Source: Alteromonas sp. KUL106
Lineage (GTDB): Bacteria > Pseudomonadota > Gammaproteobacteria > Enterobacterales > Alteromonadaceae
Length of the DNA: 64,000 nucleotides
Assembly (NCBI RefSeq): GCF_009811415.1
Contig: NZ_BLIG01000001.1
Location: 372,001-436,000 of the forward strand
Direction of reading: 5' to 3'
Under the pieces are notes generated by a model, which was not told the DNA's origin, searched no databases, and was given only the letters and a program-made list of their open reading frames with translations. Numbering within the stretch: the first letter of the stretch is position 1; the number at the start of each line of letters is the position of its first letter. Both the position numbers and the translations under genes were made by a program. This document shows positions 41,282 to 50,752 of this stretch, one piece after another.

Positions 41282-42043
41282 ATGCAAACAATACACGGTT
41301 TCATAGTAGGGCTTCACATTGTCACGGGCGCTCTATCACTTTTACTGTTTTGGGTACCCAGTCTCACGAAAAAGGGGGGAAAAGCCCACAGGCGATATGG
41401 TGACTATTACATAAAAGCAATGCTTTTTACCTCTATCAGTGGCGTTATCAGTTCCACGATGGTTCTATTTATTCCGCTTGTTATCTACCCAACGATGCCC
41501 GAGCACTTTGAATCGGTTGCCTATTTCACCGCATACCTAAGGGGCCAATATATCTTTTTATTGATGTTGAGCTTGTTAGTGTGGAACAACGTTCGGCATG
41601 CAGTGACGGTACTCAAGGTGAAACAGAATCTTAATAAACTGCGCACTATCGAGTATCTATGGCTACCCGCTCTGCTTTTTGCCGTAGCGTGTATTGCGCT
41701 GTATCAGGGCCTCACGTACGGCATTACCTTAACGTGTATTTTTGCACCCATTGCACTGTTAAATGCTATTGGTATAGCGCGCTATGCTTTTCAAAAAGAC
41801 ATTCTTGTTGGTGCGTGGGTCACGGAGCATATTGGACATATCATCGGCTCCGGTATTGGCGCTTACACTGCATTTTTCGCCTTTGGCGGTCGCACATTGT
41901 TCGAAGGCTCTCCATCACTACAAATAGTCAGTTGGGTTCTCCCCGCTCTCATCGGCGTTCCTTTTTCAATATGGCTAAGCTGTAAATATAAGCCGACGAC
42001 ACCTGATCATAAGACCTCGTTGATAAAGTCAGCCAAAGGCTAA
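41282..42043 (+). CDS. Multi-pass membrane protein, possibly DUF2306-like
   Basis: A 253-aa protein with about seven hydrophobic segments. The early part (GLHIVTGALSLLLFWVP, then KKGGKAHRRYGDYYIKAM) has the His/Arg-rich loop seen in DUF2306-type membrane proteins. The ATG at 41282 follows AAAGGAAAG; the frame opens six codons earlier. Being divergent from a two-component pair, it could be its target (inference). Function unknown. Confidence 0.7.
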   Translation: MQTIHGFIVGLHIVTGALSLLLFWVPSLTKKGGKAHRRYGDYYIKAMLFTSISGVISSTMVLFIPLVIYPTMPEHFESVAYFTAYLRGQYIFLLMLSLLVWNNVRHAVTVLKVKQNLNKLRTIEYLWLPALLFAVACIALYQGLTYGITLTCIFAPIALLNAIGIARYAFQKDILVGAWVTEHIGHIIGSGIGAYTAFFAFGGRTLFEGSPSLQIVSWVLPALIGVPFSIWLSCKYKPTTPDHKTSLIKSAKG

Positions 42044-42090
42044 GCTCATCGTCTAGATTGAGACTGGGAATGACGCTGGTTCGTAACACA

Positions 42091-42124
42091 AAGCGGCTGT
42101 TAAAACCTTAGCAGCTGCTTTTGT
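42091..42124 (+). terminator. Terminator after the membrane protein gene
   Basis: AAGCGGCTG pairs with CAGCTGCTT (one G-U) around a 12-base loop, followed by TTG. It is 48 bases past the stop. Confidence 0.6.
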
Positions 42125-42196
42125 TGCTTGGACAATGGCACGCACTTGTGTAACGTAAGAAGTCATAACAATGTCTGCGTTAACATAGAGATCGGA

Positions 42197-42889
42197 ATGA
42201 TGAAAAAGCCCCAACCAGCAGCGCTTACAAGAATGAAAGATACACCATCATTACAAAAGCCTACATTTGTACTCGCTTTTACGGCTGCGTGTTTCAGCTT
42301 AGGACTCGGGTTCAGTGCCGGCGCGAACGCCTATCATGAAGACAATTCAACACCGCAAACAAATGACGAAAAGCAGATGAATTCCATACCCACACTCGCA
42401 ACACTTACAAACTATCAAGAAAACGCGCCATTTATGGTTTCCTCGGGGTTGCCTGATGCCGCTCACCTTTCTTTACTAAAAGAGAAAGGGGTGACTCACG
42501 TAATAGATTTAATTCCCGGCGATAGAGCGAGTGAAATTCTTACTACTTCAGAATTAGGGCTCGATTACTTTAATGTGCCTGTTGATTGGGAAGGACCTAC
42601 ATTGGCTAACTTTCTAAATTACGCAGCATTTATGCAAAACGTAGATACCAGTAAAGACAAGGTACTCACTCACTGTAGATTGAACTGGCGGGGGGCCGCT
42701 TTTACCTACCTTTATAGAATTAACGTACTGGGCGAAAGTGAACCCACCGCGAAGAAAGACCTCATGGCCATTTGGCACCCGAATCCTACGTGGTACGCGT
42801 TTATGAACGAAGTTATCTCCCATTACAATGAAGTAAACGGTAAACAAGTAGCGATGTCGTTTGAGGCAGCCGCTCCTGAAAATCATTAG
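42197..42889 (+). CDS. Exported protein tyrosine phosphatase-like protein
   Basis: A 230-aa protein with an N-terminal signal or anchor (hydrophobic TFVLAFTAACFSLGLGFSAG). The domain begins with SSGLPDAAHLSLLKEKGVTHVIDL and holds the P-loop HCRLNWRGAAF. The Cys-x4-Arg spacing is that of the DUF442/phytase-like group rather than the classical Cys-x5-Arg. The enzyme may remove phosphate from a periplasmic substrate. The ATG at 42197 is chosen because earlier codons lack similarity. It stands just upstream of the ars operon but has no evident link to it. Confidence 0.72.
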   Translation: MMKKPQPAALTRMKDTPSLQKPTFVLAFTAACFSLGLGFSAGANAYHEDNSTPQTNDEKQMNSIPTLATLTNYQENAPFMVSSGLPDAAHLSLLKEKGVTHVIDLIPGDRASEILTTSELGLDYFNVPVDWEGPTLANFLNYAAFMQNVDTSKDKVLTHCRLNWRGAAFTYLYRINVLGESEPTAKKDLMAIWHPNPTWYAFMNEVISHYNEVNGKQVAMSFEAAAPENH

Positions 42890-42942
42890 ATTTCAGGACA
42901 ACTTAAATCGTGTTTTCTAAATCACTTGATTCTTATTAAACA

Positions 42943-43017
42943 CATATGAAATTTCGCATGCGTTATTGACGCATATGAAATTTCATATACGATATATCAT
43001 ATACGAAATTTCATATG
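42943..43017. promoter_or_regulatory. Three ArsR-type palindromic operator copies
   Basis: The core GAAATTTC occurs at 42948-42955, 42977-42984 and 43005-43012, each flanked by CATAT-type arms (the middle copy, ATATGAAATTTCATAT, is a perfect palindrome). They lie directly before arsR. AT-rich dyads of this kind are usual ArsR sites. Confidence 0.75.
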
Positions 43018-43028
43018 TGATGTTTTTT

Positions 43029-43373
43029 ATGTCGACTTGTTCTGAACCTGCACAACTAGCGCCCTTAGCATTTTTCAAATGCCTTTCAGAAGACACCCGC
43101 TTAAAGACGCTGCTTATGCTTAGCGTAAAAGGCGAACTGTGCGTGTGTGATATCACCGACGCGCTTCAATTAAGCCAGCCAAAAATCTCGCGCCATCTTG
43201 CAGATTTACGAAAATGCGGTTTAGTGCTCGATACCCGTAAGGGCAAATGGGTGTATTACCAACTTCACCCTGACTTACCTGTTTGGGCATTAGACGTTAT
43301 CAAAAACACTGCGTCCAATAATCATGCATACATCGATGAACCATTAGCGAACTTGTCCTGCGAGAGTTGCTAA
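43029..43373 (+). CDS. arsR: Arsenic-responsive repressor ArsR
   Basis: A 114-aa winged-helix repressor. ELCVCDITDAL holds the paired cysteines in the DNA-recognition helix that bind arsenite in the classic ArsR type; QLSQPKISRHLADLRKCGLV is the recognition helix region. Start at 43029 is chosen because the open frame upstream runs through the operator palindromes. Loss of DNA binding on arsenite would release the arsC-arsH-acr3 genes. Confidence 0.92.
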   Translation: MSTCSEPAQLAPLAFFKCLSEDTRLKTLLMLSVKGELCVCDITDALQLSQPKISRHLADLRKCGLVLDTRKGKWVYYQLHPDLPVWALDVIKNTASNNHAYIDEPLANLSCESC

Positions 43374-43499
43374 CGCTCACACACTTTGTTGTACATCAGT
43401 AGTGTGATTGTCCCTAGCACATTGCAAACTTTTTTTAATTTTTTCAATTTTTTTGATAGCTATCTGACGTAGCTTCAGCCATTTAAATAAGGTTTTTAT

Positions 43500-43967
43500 A
43501 TGAAGATTTTATACATTTGTACGCACAACCGTTGCCGCAGTATCCTTTGCGAAGCCATCACTAATGCTTCTAACGGCAATGTAGAGGCGCGCAGTGCGGG
43601 CAGTCAGCCCGTCGGTGAAGTACACCCTCTTTCTCTGAAATACCTTGCAGAACGTGGGTTTAACACTCACGGTCTTCAAAGCCAGTCGTGGGATGAATTT
43701 GAAGATTATGATGCCGATCTTGTCGTGACTGTTTGCGATTCAGCTGCCGGCGAGTCATGTCCTGTTTATTTTGGTAAATCACTCAAAGTGCACTGGGGCT
43801 TAGAAGACCCGTCGAAACTAGAAGGTAGCGATCAAGAAAAGGCCGATGCATTTAACAACACGATCGATATTATTGAAAATCGTGTGGTGGCATTAGCAGA
43901 ACTTGCCGAGAAAAACTTAGATAGAGCAGCACTTAAACATGCACTATCAAAATTAGGCGCGCAATAA
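43500..43967 (+). CDS. arsC: Arsenate reductase, low-molecular-weight phosphatase type
   Basis: Reduces arsenate to arsenite. The 155-aa protein has the P-loop CTHNRCR (Cys-x5-Arg) and a second cysteine pair in [12 protein letters not shown], as in thioredoxin-coupled ArsC. The His at HWGLEDPS is also typical. Its stop overlaps the arsH start (TAATG). Confidence 0.92.
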   Translation: MKILYICTHNRCRSILCEAITNASNGNVEARSAGSQPVGEVHPLSLKYLAERGFNTHGLQSQSWDEFEDYDADLVVTVCDSAAGESCPVYFGKSLKVHWGLEDPSKLEGSDQEKADAFNNTIDIIENRVVALAELAEKNLDRAALKHALSKLGAQ

Positions 43968-44734
43968 TGAGCCAAGGCGAATCAATGAATCAAGATATAC
44001 GTGGCGGTCTAGAAACATCAGCGGTCGAAAGCCCCTCTGATAACGTGATAATGGCGCAAATGCACAAGCCTGTTATGGCCAATTTTGCCTCAACGTTTTC
44101 AGAGCATAAGCCTCGCATTTTGTTACTTTACGGCTCGCTCAGAGAACGCTCTTACAGCCGCTTAGTCGTTGAAGAGTCAGCGCGACTACTTGAATACTTT
44201 GGCGCAGAAGCCAAAATCTTTGACCCTCTCGGTTTACCGCAGCCAGATACTGAAGATGATTCGCATCCCAAAGTGAAAGAGCTGCGCGAACTTATGATGT
44301 GGTCTGAAGGGCAAATTTGGTGCTCCCCCGAGCGTCACGGCAGCATGACCGGCATTATGAAAAGCATGATTGACTGGGTACCACTTAGTCTTGGTGGTGT
44401 GCGTCCAACCCAAGGAAAAACACTCGCTATCATGCAAGTATCCGGTGGTTCACAATCGTTTAATGCGGTAAACCAAATGCGTATCTTGGGCCGCTGGATG
44501 CGCATGTTAACCATCCCTAACCAGTCTTCTGTAGCAAAAGCATTTCTAGAATTTGAAGATAATGGTCGGATGAAACCGTCCCCCTACTACAACCGCATTG
44601 TGGACGTAGTAGAGGAATTGGTGAAATTTACTTTGCTCACCCGCGACAACAAAGACTTTTTAGTTGATCGCTATTCTGAGCGCGTTGAAAGCGCAGAAGA
44701 AGTGAGTAAGCGTGTTAATCAAAAATCGATATAA
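43967..44734 (+). CDS. arsH: ArsH family NADPH-dependent FMN oxidoreductase
   Basis: A 255-aa flavoprotein that in other bacteria oxidises trivalent organoarsenicals. The block [23 protein letters not shown] and the [19 protein letters not shown] motif identify ArsH. The first 45 residues are variable; an internal ATG at 43985 with AAGG upstream is an alternative start. Second enzyme of the operon. Confidence 0.93.
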   Translation: MSQGESMNQDIRGGLETSAVESPSDNVIMAQMHKPVMANFASTFSEHKPRILLLYGSLRERSYSRLVVEESARLLEYFGAEAKIFDPLGLPQPDTEDDSHPKVKELRELMMWSEGQIWCSPERHGSMTGIMKSMIDWVPLSLGGVRPTQGKTLAIMQVSGGSQSFNAVNQMRILGRWMRMLTIPNQSSVAKAFLEFEDNGRMKPSPYYNRIVDVVEELVKFTLLTRDNKDFLVDRYSERVESAEEVSKRVNQKSI

Positions 44735-44745
44735 GGCGAATCAAA

Positions 44746-45774
44746 ATGGGTTTCTTTGAGCGTTATCTCTCAGTGTGGGTTGGCCTTTGCATCATTGCTG
44801 GTGTGGGCTTGGGGAGCGCAATGCCAAGCGTATTTGAGTCTATTGCTGCCCTTGAATATGCACATGTGAACCTAGTAGTGGCGGTGCTTATTTGGCTAAT
44901 GATTTACCCAATGATGGTACAAATAGACTTTGGCTCGATAAAAGACGTAGGTAAAAAACCAAAGGGCCTTGTGCTTACGTTAGTAGTCAACTGGCTTATC
45001 AAGCCTTTCAGTATGGCGCTATTAGGATGGCTATTCTTTAAGGGTATTTTTGCCGACTGGGTAGACCCACAAACTGCAACAGAATACATTGCAGGCATGA
45101 TCCTACTGGGTGTTGCTCCATGTACAGCGATGGTTTTCGTGTGGAGTCACCTCACCAAAGGCGATGCTAACTACACGCTGGTGCAGGTTTCAATTAACGA
45201 CCTTATTATGGTTGTCGCGTTTGCACCGCTTACAGCCCTGCTGCTTGGCGTGACAGATATCAGCGTACCTTGGGATACTCTAGTGCTGTCAGTTGCACTT
45301 TATGTCGTGTTGCCATTAACTGCGGGTTACCTCACTCGCAAGCACCTAGAGAGTAAGCGCGCAAAAAGCGAAGGCACTTCAGCAATTGATGCATTGGTCA
45401 ATAAATTCAAGCCATTTTCCATGGTAGGCTTGCTCTTAACTATTGTTATTTTATTTGGCTTACAGGCCGAAACCATCATATCGCAGCCGCAAGATATCGT
45501 GCTTATAGCGATACCTTTGCTTATTCAAACGTACGGTATTTTTGCCATTGCCTATATCGCAGCAAAACGCATGAAGCTACCGCATAACATCGCAGCGCCA
45601 GCCTGTATGATTGGCACGTCGAATTTCTTCGAACTCGCAGTTGCAGTGGCCATCTCTCTTTTTGGACTTCATAGTGGTGCGGCGTTAGCAACAGTAGTGG
45701 GTGTATTGGTAGAAGTGCCGGTTATGCTTTCACTGGTGTGGTTCGCTAACAATACCCGACACTGGTTTGACTGA
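44746..45774 (+). CDS. acr3: Arsenite efflux transporter ACR3
   Basis: Expels arsenite across the inner membrane. The 342-aa protein has ten hydrophobic spans; [16 protein letters not shown] carries the essential cysteine of ACR3 proteins, and [15 protein letters not shown] is the late conserved motif. It lies 11 bases after arsH with an AAGGCG site and ends the operon before a strong terminator. Confidence 0.95.
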   Translation: MGFFERYLSVWVGLCIIAGVGLGSAMPSVFESIAALEYAHVNLVVAVLIWLMIYPMMVQIDFGSIKDVGKKPKGLVLTLVVNWLIKPFSMALLGWLFFKGIFADWVDPQTATEYIAGMILLGVAPCTAMVFVWSHLTKGDANYTLVQVSINDLIMVVAFAPLTALLLGVTDISVPWDTLVLSVALYVVLPLTAGYLTRKHLESKRAKSEGTSAIDALVNKFKPFSMVGLLLTIVILFGLQAETIISQPQDIVLIAIPLLIQTYGIFAIAYIAAKRMKLPHNIAAPACMIGTSNFFELAVAVAISLFGLHSGAALATVVGVLVEVPVMLSLVWFANNTRHWFD

Positions 45775-45855
45775 TGAGAAATGTTTGTGTAGGACGGTGA
45801 ATATTTTCTTGTTCAAGTAACGACATGTTCATCCTAGTAAATCGCTATATACTGT

Positions 45856-45892
45856 GAAAAAGAGCAACCGCTGAGGTTAGCTCTTTTTTTTT
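45856..45892. terminator. Bidirectional terminator after acr3
   Basis: AAAAAGAGC with AACC pairs with GGTT and GCTCTTTTT (one bulged A), followed by a long T-run. It serves acr3 and the convergent receiver gene. Confidence 0.85.
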
Positions 45893-45905
45893 TGTGATAT
45901 AGCGA

Positions 45906-46304
45906 CTATACAGCCATTGCGGTTTGATAGGTGTCCGGCAGGATAAAACCAAAGCGGCAGAGAATGGTTTTCAACGCTTCCCGCTTTATCGGCTTCTCAA
46001 TGAAAGATAAAGCCCCTAACGACATGACCTTTTCTTGCATCAATGGTTGAATGTCGCCGGAGATAACAATAACGAATACCTCAATCTGACGACACTTTAT
46101 TTCGCTTAGTACGCTGAGTCCGTCTAAAACAGGCATGGTGAGATCGAGCAGAACCAAGTCAATGGTGTGATGTGCCAATACTTCCAAAGCATCCATACCG
46201 TTAGATACTTCATAGACAGTGTCGGCGAAGCCATCTGGCAAATTATTTCTTGCCATCTTTCGCGCTAACGACGAATCGTCACAAATAAGAACATTAAAAC
46301 CCAT
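45906..46304 (-). CDS. Stand-alone receiver-domain (CheY-like) protein
   Basis: A 132-aa single-domain response regulator. ICDDSS supplies the acidic pocket, LVLLDLTMP the phospho-acceptor Asp, and FIEKPIKREAL the conserved Lys and switch region. There is no output domain and no adjacent kinase or phosphatase, so the partner is unknown. Divergent from aceK. Confidence 0.9.
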   Translation of the reverse strand: MGFNVLICDDSSLARKMARNNLPDGFADTVYEVSNGMDALEVLAHHTIDLVLLDLTMPVLDGLSVLSEIKCRQIEVFVIVISGDIQPLMQEKVMSLGALSFIEKPIKREALKTILCRFGFILPDTYQTAMAV

Positions 46305-46483
46305 CGACTACAAACTTATAAATGGTTATTAATCCGCCGATAGAATACATTAAACGAAAGTATAATAAAATACGAAAAACCGCGAATAATGCGTAACTTA
46401 TTCTGGCTATAAATCAAAGTATCCTCTGCAAAAGAGGGTGTTTATGGTAAATAGGACTAATAACAGAACAAGGAAATACGCCC

Positions 46484-48223
46484 ATGCAAGAGTTGGCTCC
46501 CAGTGATGATAAGCAATTAGTGAAAAAAGTTGCCTATCAGATTTTGTCTCATTTCGATAAAAGCTATCGATGGTTTACCCGAATTACCCGTGGTGCTCAG
46601 GAACGGTTCGAAAAGGGAAACTGGAAAGAGACCCAGCGTGCATCAAAAGAGCGTATTACTATTTATGAGCAAAGCCTTTCTGACGCAGTCGCTGAAATCT
46701 ATCAGCTTACTCAAGTGCATCAAAAAGACGATGCATTCTGGCAGGAGCTTAAGAAAGTCTTCGCTATGCTGTTAGAAGGTCACCCACAGTTTGAACTTGC
46801 CGAAACGTTTTACAACTCGGTTATTGGCCGTTTGTTCAAACATAGAAAGATCGATAACGACATGATGTTTGTTCTACCGAGCCGCTGTTTTCTGCCTGGG
46901 CAAGACAGAGATAAAGTGATAAACAGCTTTGACACCACGACAACGGTTCGCGAAATGTACGAATCGATCTTCAAAATATATCGCTACAACATTCCCTTTG
47001 AAGACTTCGAAAGAGACTTACAACACTTAGAAAAAGCCCTTCGCACAAGATTGAATAAAGAGCAGTTGGCGAGCGTTCAGGCCGTAGAAATACTTAAACC
47101 TACTTTCTTTCGTGGAAAGGCCGCTTATTTGATTGGCCGAATTTGCATGCCGGACGAAACGTTACCCTTTGTCATTGCTATGCGAAGATACAACGAACCG
47201 TGCATGTTCGTTGACGCCCTGCTCACCGACCGCAAGGATTTAAGCGTTATTTTTGGTTTTGCTCGCAGCTATTTCATGGCTGATACTCAAAACCCAGCCG
47301 AAGTCGCGGCTTTTCTCCAAGAGCTTTTGCCAAATAAAAAGCATTTCGAACTTTACATGGCCATGGGGCATTACAAACACGGCAAGACCGTTTTTTATCG
47401 AAACTTCTTACAGCATATGGAGGAGTCTGACGATAAATTCGAAACAGCGCCCGGCATTCGCGGCTTAGTGATGATGGTTTTCCATTTGCCCTCTTACGGC
47501 GTGGTATTCAAGATCATTAAAGATGAATTTGCAGAAAGTAAGAAAATCACCCGCGATCACGTTAAAGAATGCTACAAGCTCGTAAAGATGTCCGATCGGG
47601 TGGGTCGAATGGCCGACACTCATGAGTATGTCAATTTTAGATTCCCTCTAGACAGAATGGAACCTGACCTCATCAGCGAACTTAAAGAAACCTGTGCGTC
47701 GAGTCTAGAATTTACTGATAACGAGCTGATTATCAAACACATGTACATAGAGCGAAAAATGACCCCGCTCAATTTGTACTTGCAAGAAGAAACCGATGAA
47801 GAAAAAATCACGCGCGCGCTTGATGAATTGGGGCTTTGCATTAAACAGATAGCAATGGCCAATATTTTCCCCGGCGATATGCTTCACAAAAACTTTGGTA
47901 TCACTCGGCACGGCCGCGTCATTTTCTATGATTATGATGAAATTTGTTTAATGAACGAACGTAACTTCAGGGCACTTCCAAAGTCAGATGATCCGTATGC
48001 CATCGACACATTATCCGTTGCGCCTAACGACGTTTTCCCAGAGCAATTTGAACACTTTATCGTAGGTAAACGTAAGTTTAAAGATATCTTGAAATCACTG
48101 CATGGCGATTTGATGACCCCGGAATACTGGCATGAAGTACAAGAGAAATGCGCACGGGGTGATGTTCAACATTTCACGCCATACAGCGCAACAATGCGCT
48201 TTGACAGAGGAGAGCAGCAATAG
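46484..48223 (+). CDS. aceK: Isocitrate dehydrogenase kinase/phosphatase
   Basis: Switches isocitrate dehydrogenase off and on by phosphorylation and so controls flow into the glyoxylate shunt. The 579-aa length equals that of E. coli AceK. Identifying segments include FFRGKAAYLIGRI, HYKHGKTVFYR and NFGITRHGRVIFYDYDEICLM (catalytic Asp region). In E. coli it follows aceBA; here it is alone. A foldback repeat hairpin begins 21 bases after the stop. Confidence 0.96.
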   Translation: MQELAPSDDKQLVKKVAYQILSHFDKSYRWFTRITRGAQERFEKGNWKETQRASKERITIYEQSLSDAVAEIYQLTQVHQKDDAFWQELKKVFAMLLEGHPQFELAETFYNSVIGRLFKHRKIDNDMMFVLPSRCFLPGQDRDKVINSFDTTTTVREMYESIFKIYRYNIPFEDFERDLQHLEKALRTRLNKEQLASVQAVEILKPTFFRGKAAYLIGRICMPDETLPFVIAMRRYNEPCMFVDALLTDRKDLSVIFGFARSYFMADTQNPAEVAAFLQELLPNKKHFELYMAMGHYKHGKTVFYRNFLQHMEESDDKFETAPGIRGLVMMVFHLPSYGVVFKIIKDEFAESKKITRDHVKECYKLVKMSDRVGRMADTHEYVNFRFPLDRMEPDLISELKETCASSLEFTDNELIIKHMYIERKMTPLNLYLQEETDEEKITRALDELGLCIKQIAMANIFPGDMLHKNFGITRHGRVIFYDYDEICLMNERNFRALPKSDDPYAIDTLSVAPNDVFPEQFEHFIVGKRKFKDILKSLHGDLMTPEYWHEVQEKCARGDVQHFTPYSATMRFDRGEQQ

Positions 48224-48244
48224 CAGCCCTTTTTGAGGTTATCA

Positions 48245-48311
48245 CCAGTATACTAGTTCGCATAGATAATCCCCTTCTGAGTGGGCAATTATCTATGCGG
48301 CTTGGTATTAC
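48245..48311. repeat. Collapsed copy of the foldback repeat: both inverted ends, no middle
   Basis: CGCATAGATAAT (48259-48270) faces ATTATCTATGCG (48288-48299) with a 17-base loop; the right flank GCGGCTTGGTATTAC matches the end seen elsewhere. It looks like an internal deletion of the longer element. As a 12-bp stem just after aceK it may also affect transcript ends. Confidence 0.82.
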
Positions 48312-48481
48312 ATGCATAAACGCTTAAAAGTGATCGTTTCATTACGTCATGTTCGTAAAAGATACACAAAGCGTTAATGCTTTTCGATTGCTTGAATTCC
48401 TTGCTATTAAAAAACCGACAAAAAAGGTAATAGCAACGCCAACCAAGCGTGTAAACGTTGATAACCAAAAGAAGCGTAATA

Positions 48482-49162
48482 ATGAAAGTGCTACTTGTAG
48501 AAGATGATCCTAAAGTTGCCTCGCACATTGCTAATGGACTATTGGGCGAAGGGCATGAGTGTATTACTGTGGGTGATGGAACATCAGGCTATAGGGAGGC
48601 GTCCAACAACGAGTTAGACGCGGTCATATTAGACGTGATGCTACCCGAACTCGACGGTTTTTCTGTATTAGAAAAACTTCGCGAAGAGGGAAATACGACA
48701 CCTGTATTGCTGCTGAGTGCTAAAAGCCAAGTTGAAGATAAAGTTAAGGGCCTTCGTACAGGCGCTAACGATTATTTGACCAAACCTTTCGCTTTTGAAG
48801 AGCTTCTGGCTCGTGTTGAAGGGCTGGCCGGACGCAACAAAGAGAGCGAAGATAAAACGCTAATTAAGGTAGGCGACTTAACACTGGATTTGGTTAATCG
48901 TAAAGTTTTGCGTGGCGACCAAGAGATTGACCTACAGTCTAAAGAGTTTCAATTGCTTGAATGCTTGCTACGCCATAAAGGCAAAGTGGTAACACGCAGT
49001 ATGCTTCTAGAGCAAGTATGGAACTATCATTTTGACCCACAAACAAACGTAATTGATGTTCACATTAGTCGATTACGTCAAAAAGTGGATAAGGCGTTTA
49101 ACGTTCCATTAATTGAAACAGTAAGAGGCACAGGGTACCGCATAGCGGACGAGCTTGCATGA
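48482..49162 (+). CDS. OmpR family response regulator
   Basis: A 226-aa regulator. The receiver domain (1-118) has the phospho-Asp in AVILDVMLPELDG and the Lys in DYLTKPFAFEEL; the winged helix lies at about 128-224 with RLRQKVDKAF and ETVRGTGYRI. The ATG at 48482 begins MKVLLVEDD, the family N-terminus. It overlaps the kinase gene by four bases (ATGA). Confidence 0.95.
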   Translation: MKVLLVEDDPKVASHIANGLLGEGHECITVGDGTSGYREASNNELDAVILDVMLPELDGFSVLEKLREEGNTTPVLLLSAKSQVEDKVKGLRTGANDYLTKPFAFEELLARVEGLAGRNKESEDKTLIKVGDLTLDLVNRKVLRGDQEIDLQSKEFQLLECLLRHKGKVVTRSMLLEQVWNYHFDPQTNVIDVHISRLRQKVDKAFNVPLIETVRGTGYRIADELA

Positions 49163-50562
49163 TAGCAATACGCGACTTTACGCGCAGCTCTAGTTTTCGC
49201 GTAGGCGTGTTGCTCACTACATTAGCTTGCATAGCCATTGTGCTTATCGTTTATTTTTGGCGGCTAACCAGCAGTGATTTGTTTATTTCAGAATCCAATG
49301 CGGCGGTTAGCGCCAAAACTAACGCATTGATAACACTTCACGATAATCTCGGCATAGAAGCGGTTATCGCTGCAATCAATTCAGAAAATCCCGCTCCTGA
49401 CACTTCGAATGCTCGCTCTCACGATGCGGTCTTCAACAATTTACGTTCCTTTGTGGCGCTGAGTAAAGATAACCAGATTGTCGCGGGCAATTTGTCTTCC
49501 GTACCTCTCGTACTAGAACGCCATCAAGGTGGGAGTTTTAACACTGCTGAAATCGCGATTACACACCAAAACAGCGATTCACGAAAAATACTCCATCAAG
49601 CCCTGATGAAAGAAGCGACGTTAGGCGCCTATGAGCTGTATGTAGGGCGAGGCATCGATGACTTGTACAGCGCGCAATGGTTCGGTAAAACCTTCAGCTG
49701 GATCATCGTTGTGTTGCTTTGTACGCTAAGTGTGTTGAGTTTCGCCATTGCCGTTTATGTGGTGAATCGTATTAATCGTATGTCGCAAACCGCCGATAAA
49801 ATTATTAAAACAGGCAGCCTCCAAGAACGCCTTGAAATAGACAGTAACTGGGACGATTTAAGCAGCCTCTCATTCGTTTTTAATCAAATGCTCGATACTA
49901 TCGAAAGCTCTGTCAATAATATCAAGTCGGTCACAGACAGCATTGCTCATGATTTGCGAACGCCGCTGTCCAGGCTTCGCAACACGTTAGAAAAAATTGA
50001 AGACGACGAACTTCGCAGCGAGACTACGCAGGAAGCGGACAACCTGCTTAATATGTTCAACAGCCTTTTACGCATAAGTGGTCTTGAAACCACGAACAAA
50101 AAAGAAGGCTTTTGCAGCACTAACGCACTGGCCATTGTGGAAGACGTCGTTGATCTTTATCAACCGCTTGCCGAGGAACGACACATCCAACTTTCAAGTC
50201 AGCTTGAAGATATAACCATGCTTGCCGATCCTAATTTGCTGTTTCAAGCAGTGGCCAATGTGTTGGACAACGCCATTAAATATTCAAATGAAAATAGTGT
50301 TGTCACCGTTCAGCTAACGACGACCGCCCGCCATATCGTGATTGCCGTTAATGATGCGGGAATTGGTGTAGGTGAACACGAGATTTTGAATTTAGAGCGT
50401 CGGTTCTATCGCGCTGACGGCAGTAGAACAAGCAAAGGAAATGGCTTAGGGTTATCACTCGTCTCGGCAATAGTGAAGCTTCATGATGGGCAAACCTGGT
50501 TTGTACACGACCCGCTAATGAAAGGACATGGATTAGGCGTGGTATTTTGTTTTCCTCGATAA
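49159..50562 (+). CDS. Sensor histidine kinase with HAMP domain
   Basis: A 467-aa membrane kinase. One span lies near residues 14-32, a periplasmic sensor covers about 33-175, and a second span is near 178-202 (WIIVVLLCTLSVLSFAIAVYVV). A HAMP linker, HisKA with the His in SIAHDLRTPLSRLR, and a HATPase with NALDN-type VLDNAIKYS and GNGLGLSLV follow. It pairs with the preceding regulator. The stimulus is unknown. Confidence 0.94.
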   Translation: MIAIRDFTRSSSFRVGVLLTTLACIAIVLIVYFWRLTSSDLFISESNAAVSAKTNALITLHDNLGIEAVIAAINSENPAPDTSNARSHDAVFNNLRSFVALSKDNQIVAGNLSSVPLVLERHQGGSFNTAEIAITHQNSDSRKILHQALMKEATLGAYELYVGRGIDDLYSAQWFGKTFSWIIVVLLCTLSVLSFAIAVYVVNRINRMSQTADKIIKTGSLQERLEIDSNWDDLSSLSFVFNQMLDTIESSVNNIKSVTDSIAHDLRTPLSRLRNTLEKIEDDELRSETTQEADNLLNMFNSLLRISGLETTNKKEGFCSTNALAIVEDVVDLYQPLAEERHIQLSSQLEDITMLADPNLLFQAVANVLDNAIKYSNENSVVTVQLTTTARHIVIAVNDAGIGVGEHEILNLERRFYRADGSRTSKGNGLGLSLVSAIVKLHDGQTWFVHDPLMKGHGLGVVFCFPR

Positions 50563-50645
50563 TAATCAGGCGTTTAAAAGAGAGTATATAATCCGATAAA
50601 ACACGTGGTTTTAGACACGGCTCCTTGCAAAGTGCAGATAAAACC

Positions 50646-50663
50646 GGTCCGCATAGATAATTA
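50646..50663. repeat. Solo left end of the foldback repeat
   Basis: CCGCATAGATAATT (50649-50662) equals the terminal motif of the element family. No opposite end is seen in the following 100 bases. It lies in the 190-bp gap between the kinase and the DUF3833 gene. Confidence 0.65.
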
Positions 50664-50752
50664 ACGAAATGCTGCGTCTTGGTTAGACGCTGACCTACCA
50701 ATACATAACGCTCAGAGGCCAGCGGCATTTTCAAGAATAGATGGCTTACTTT

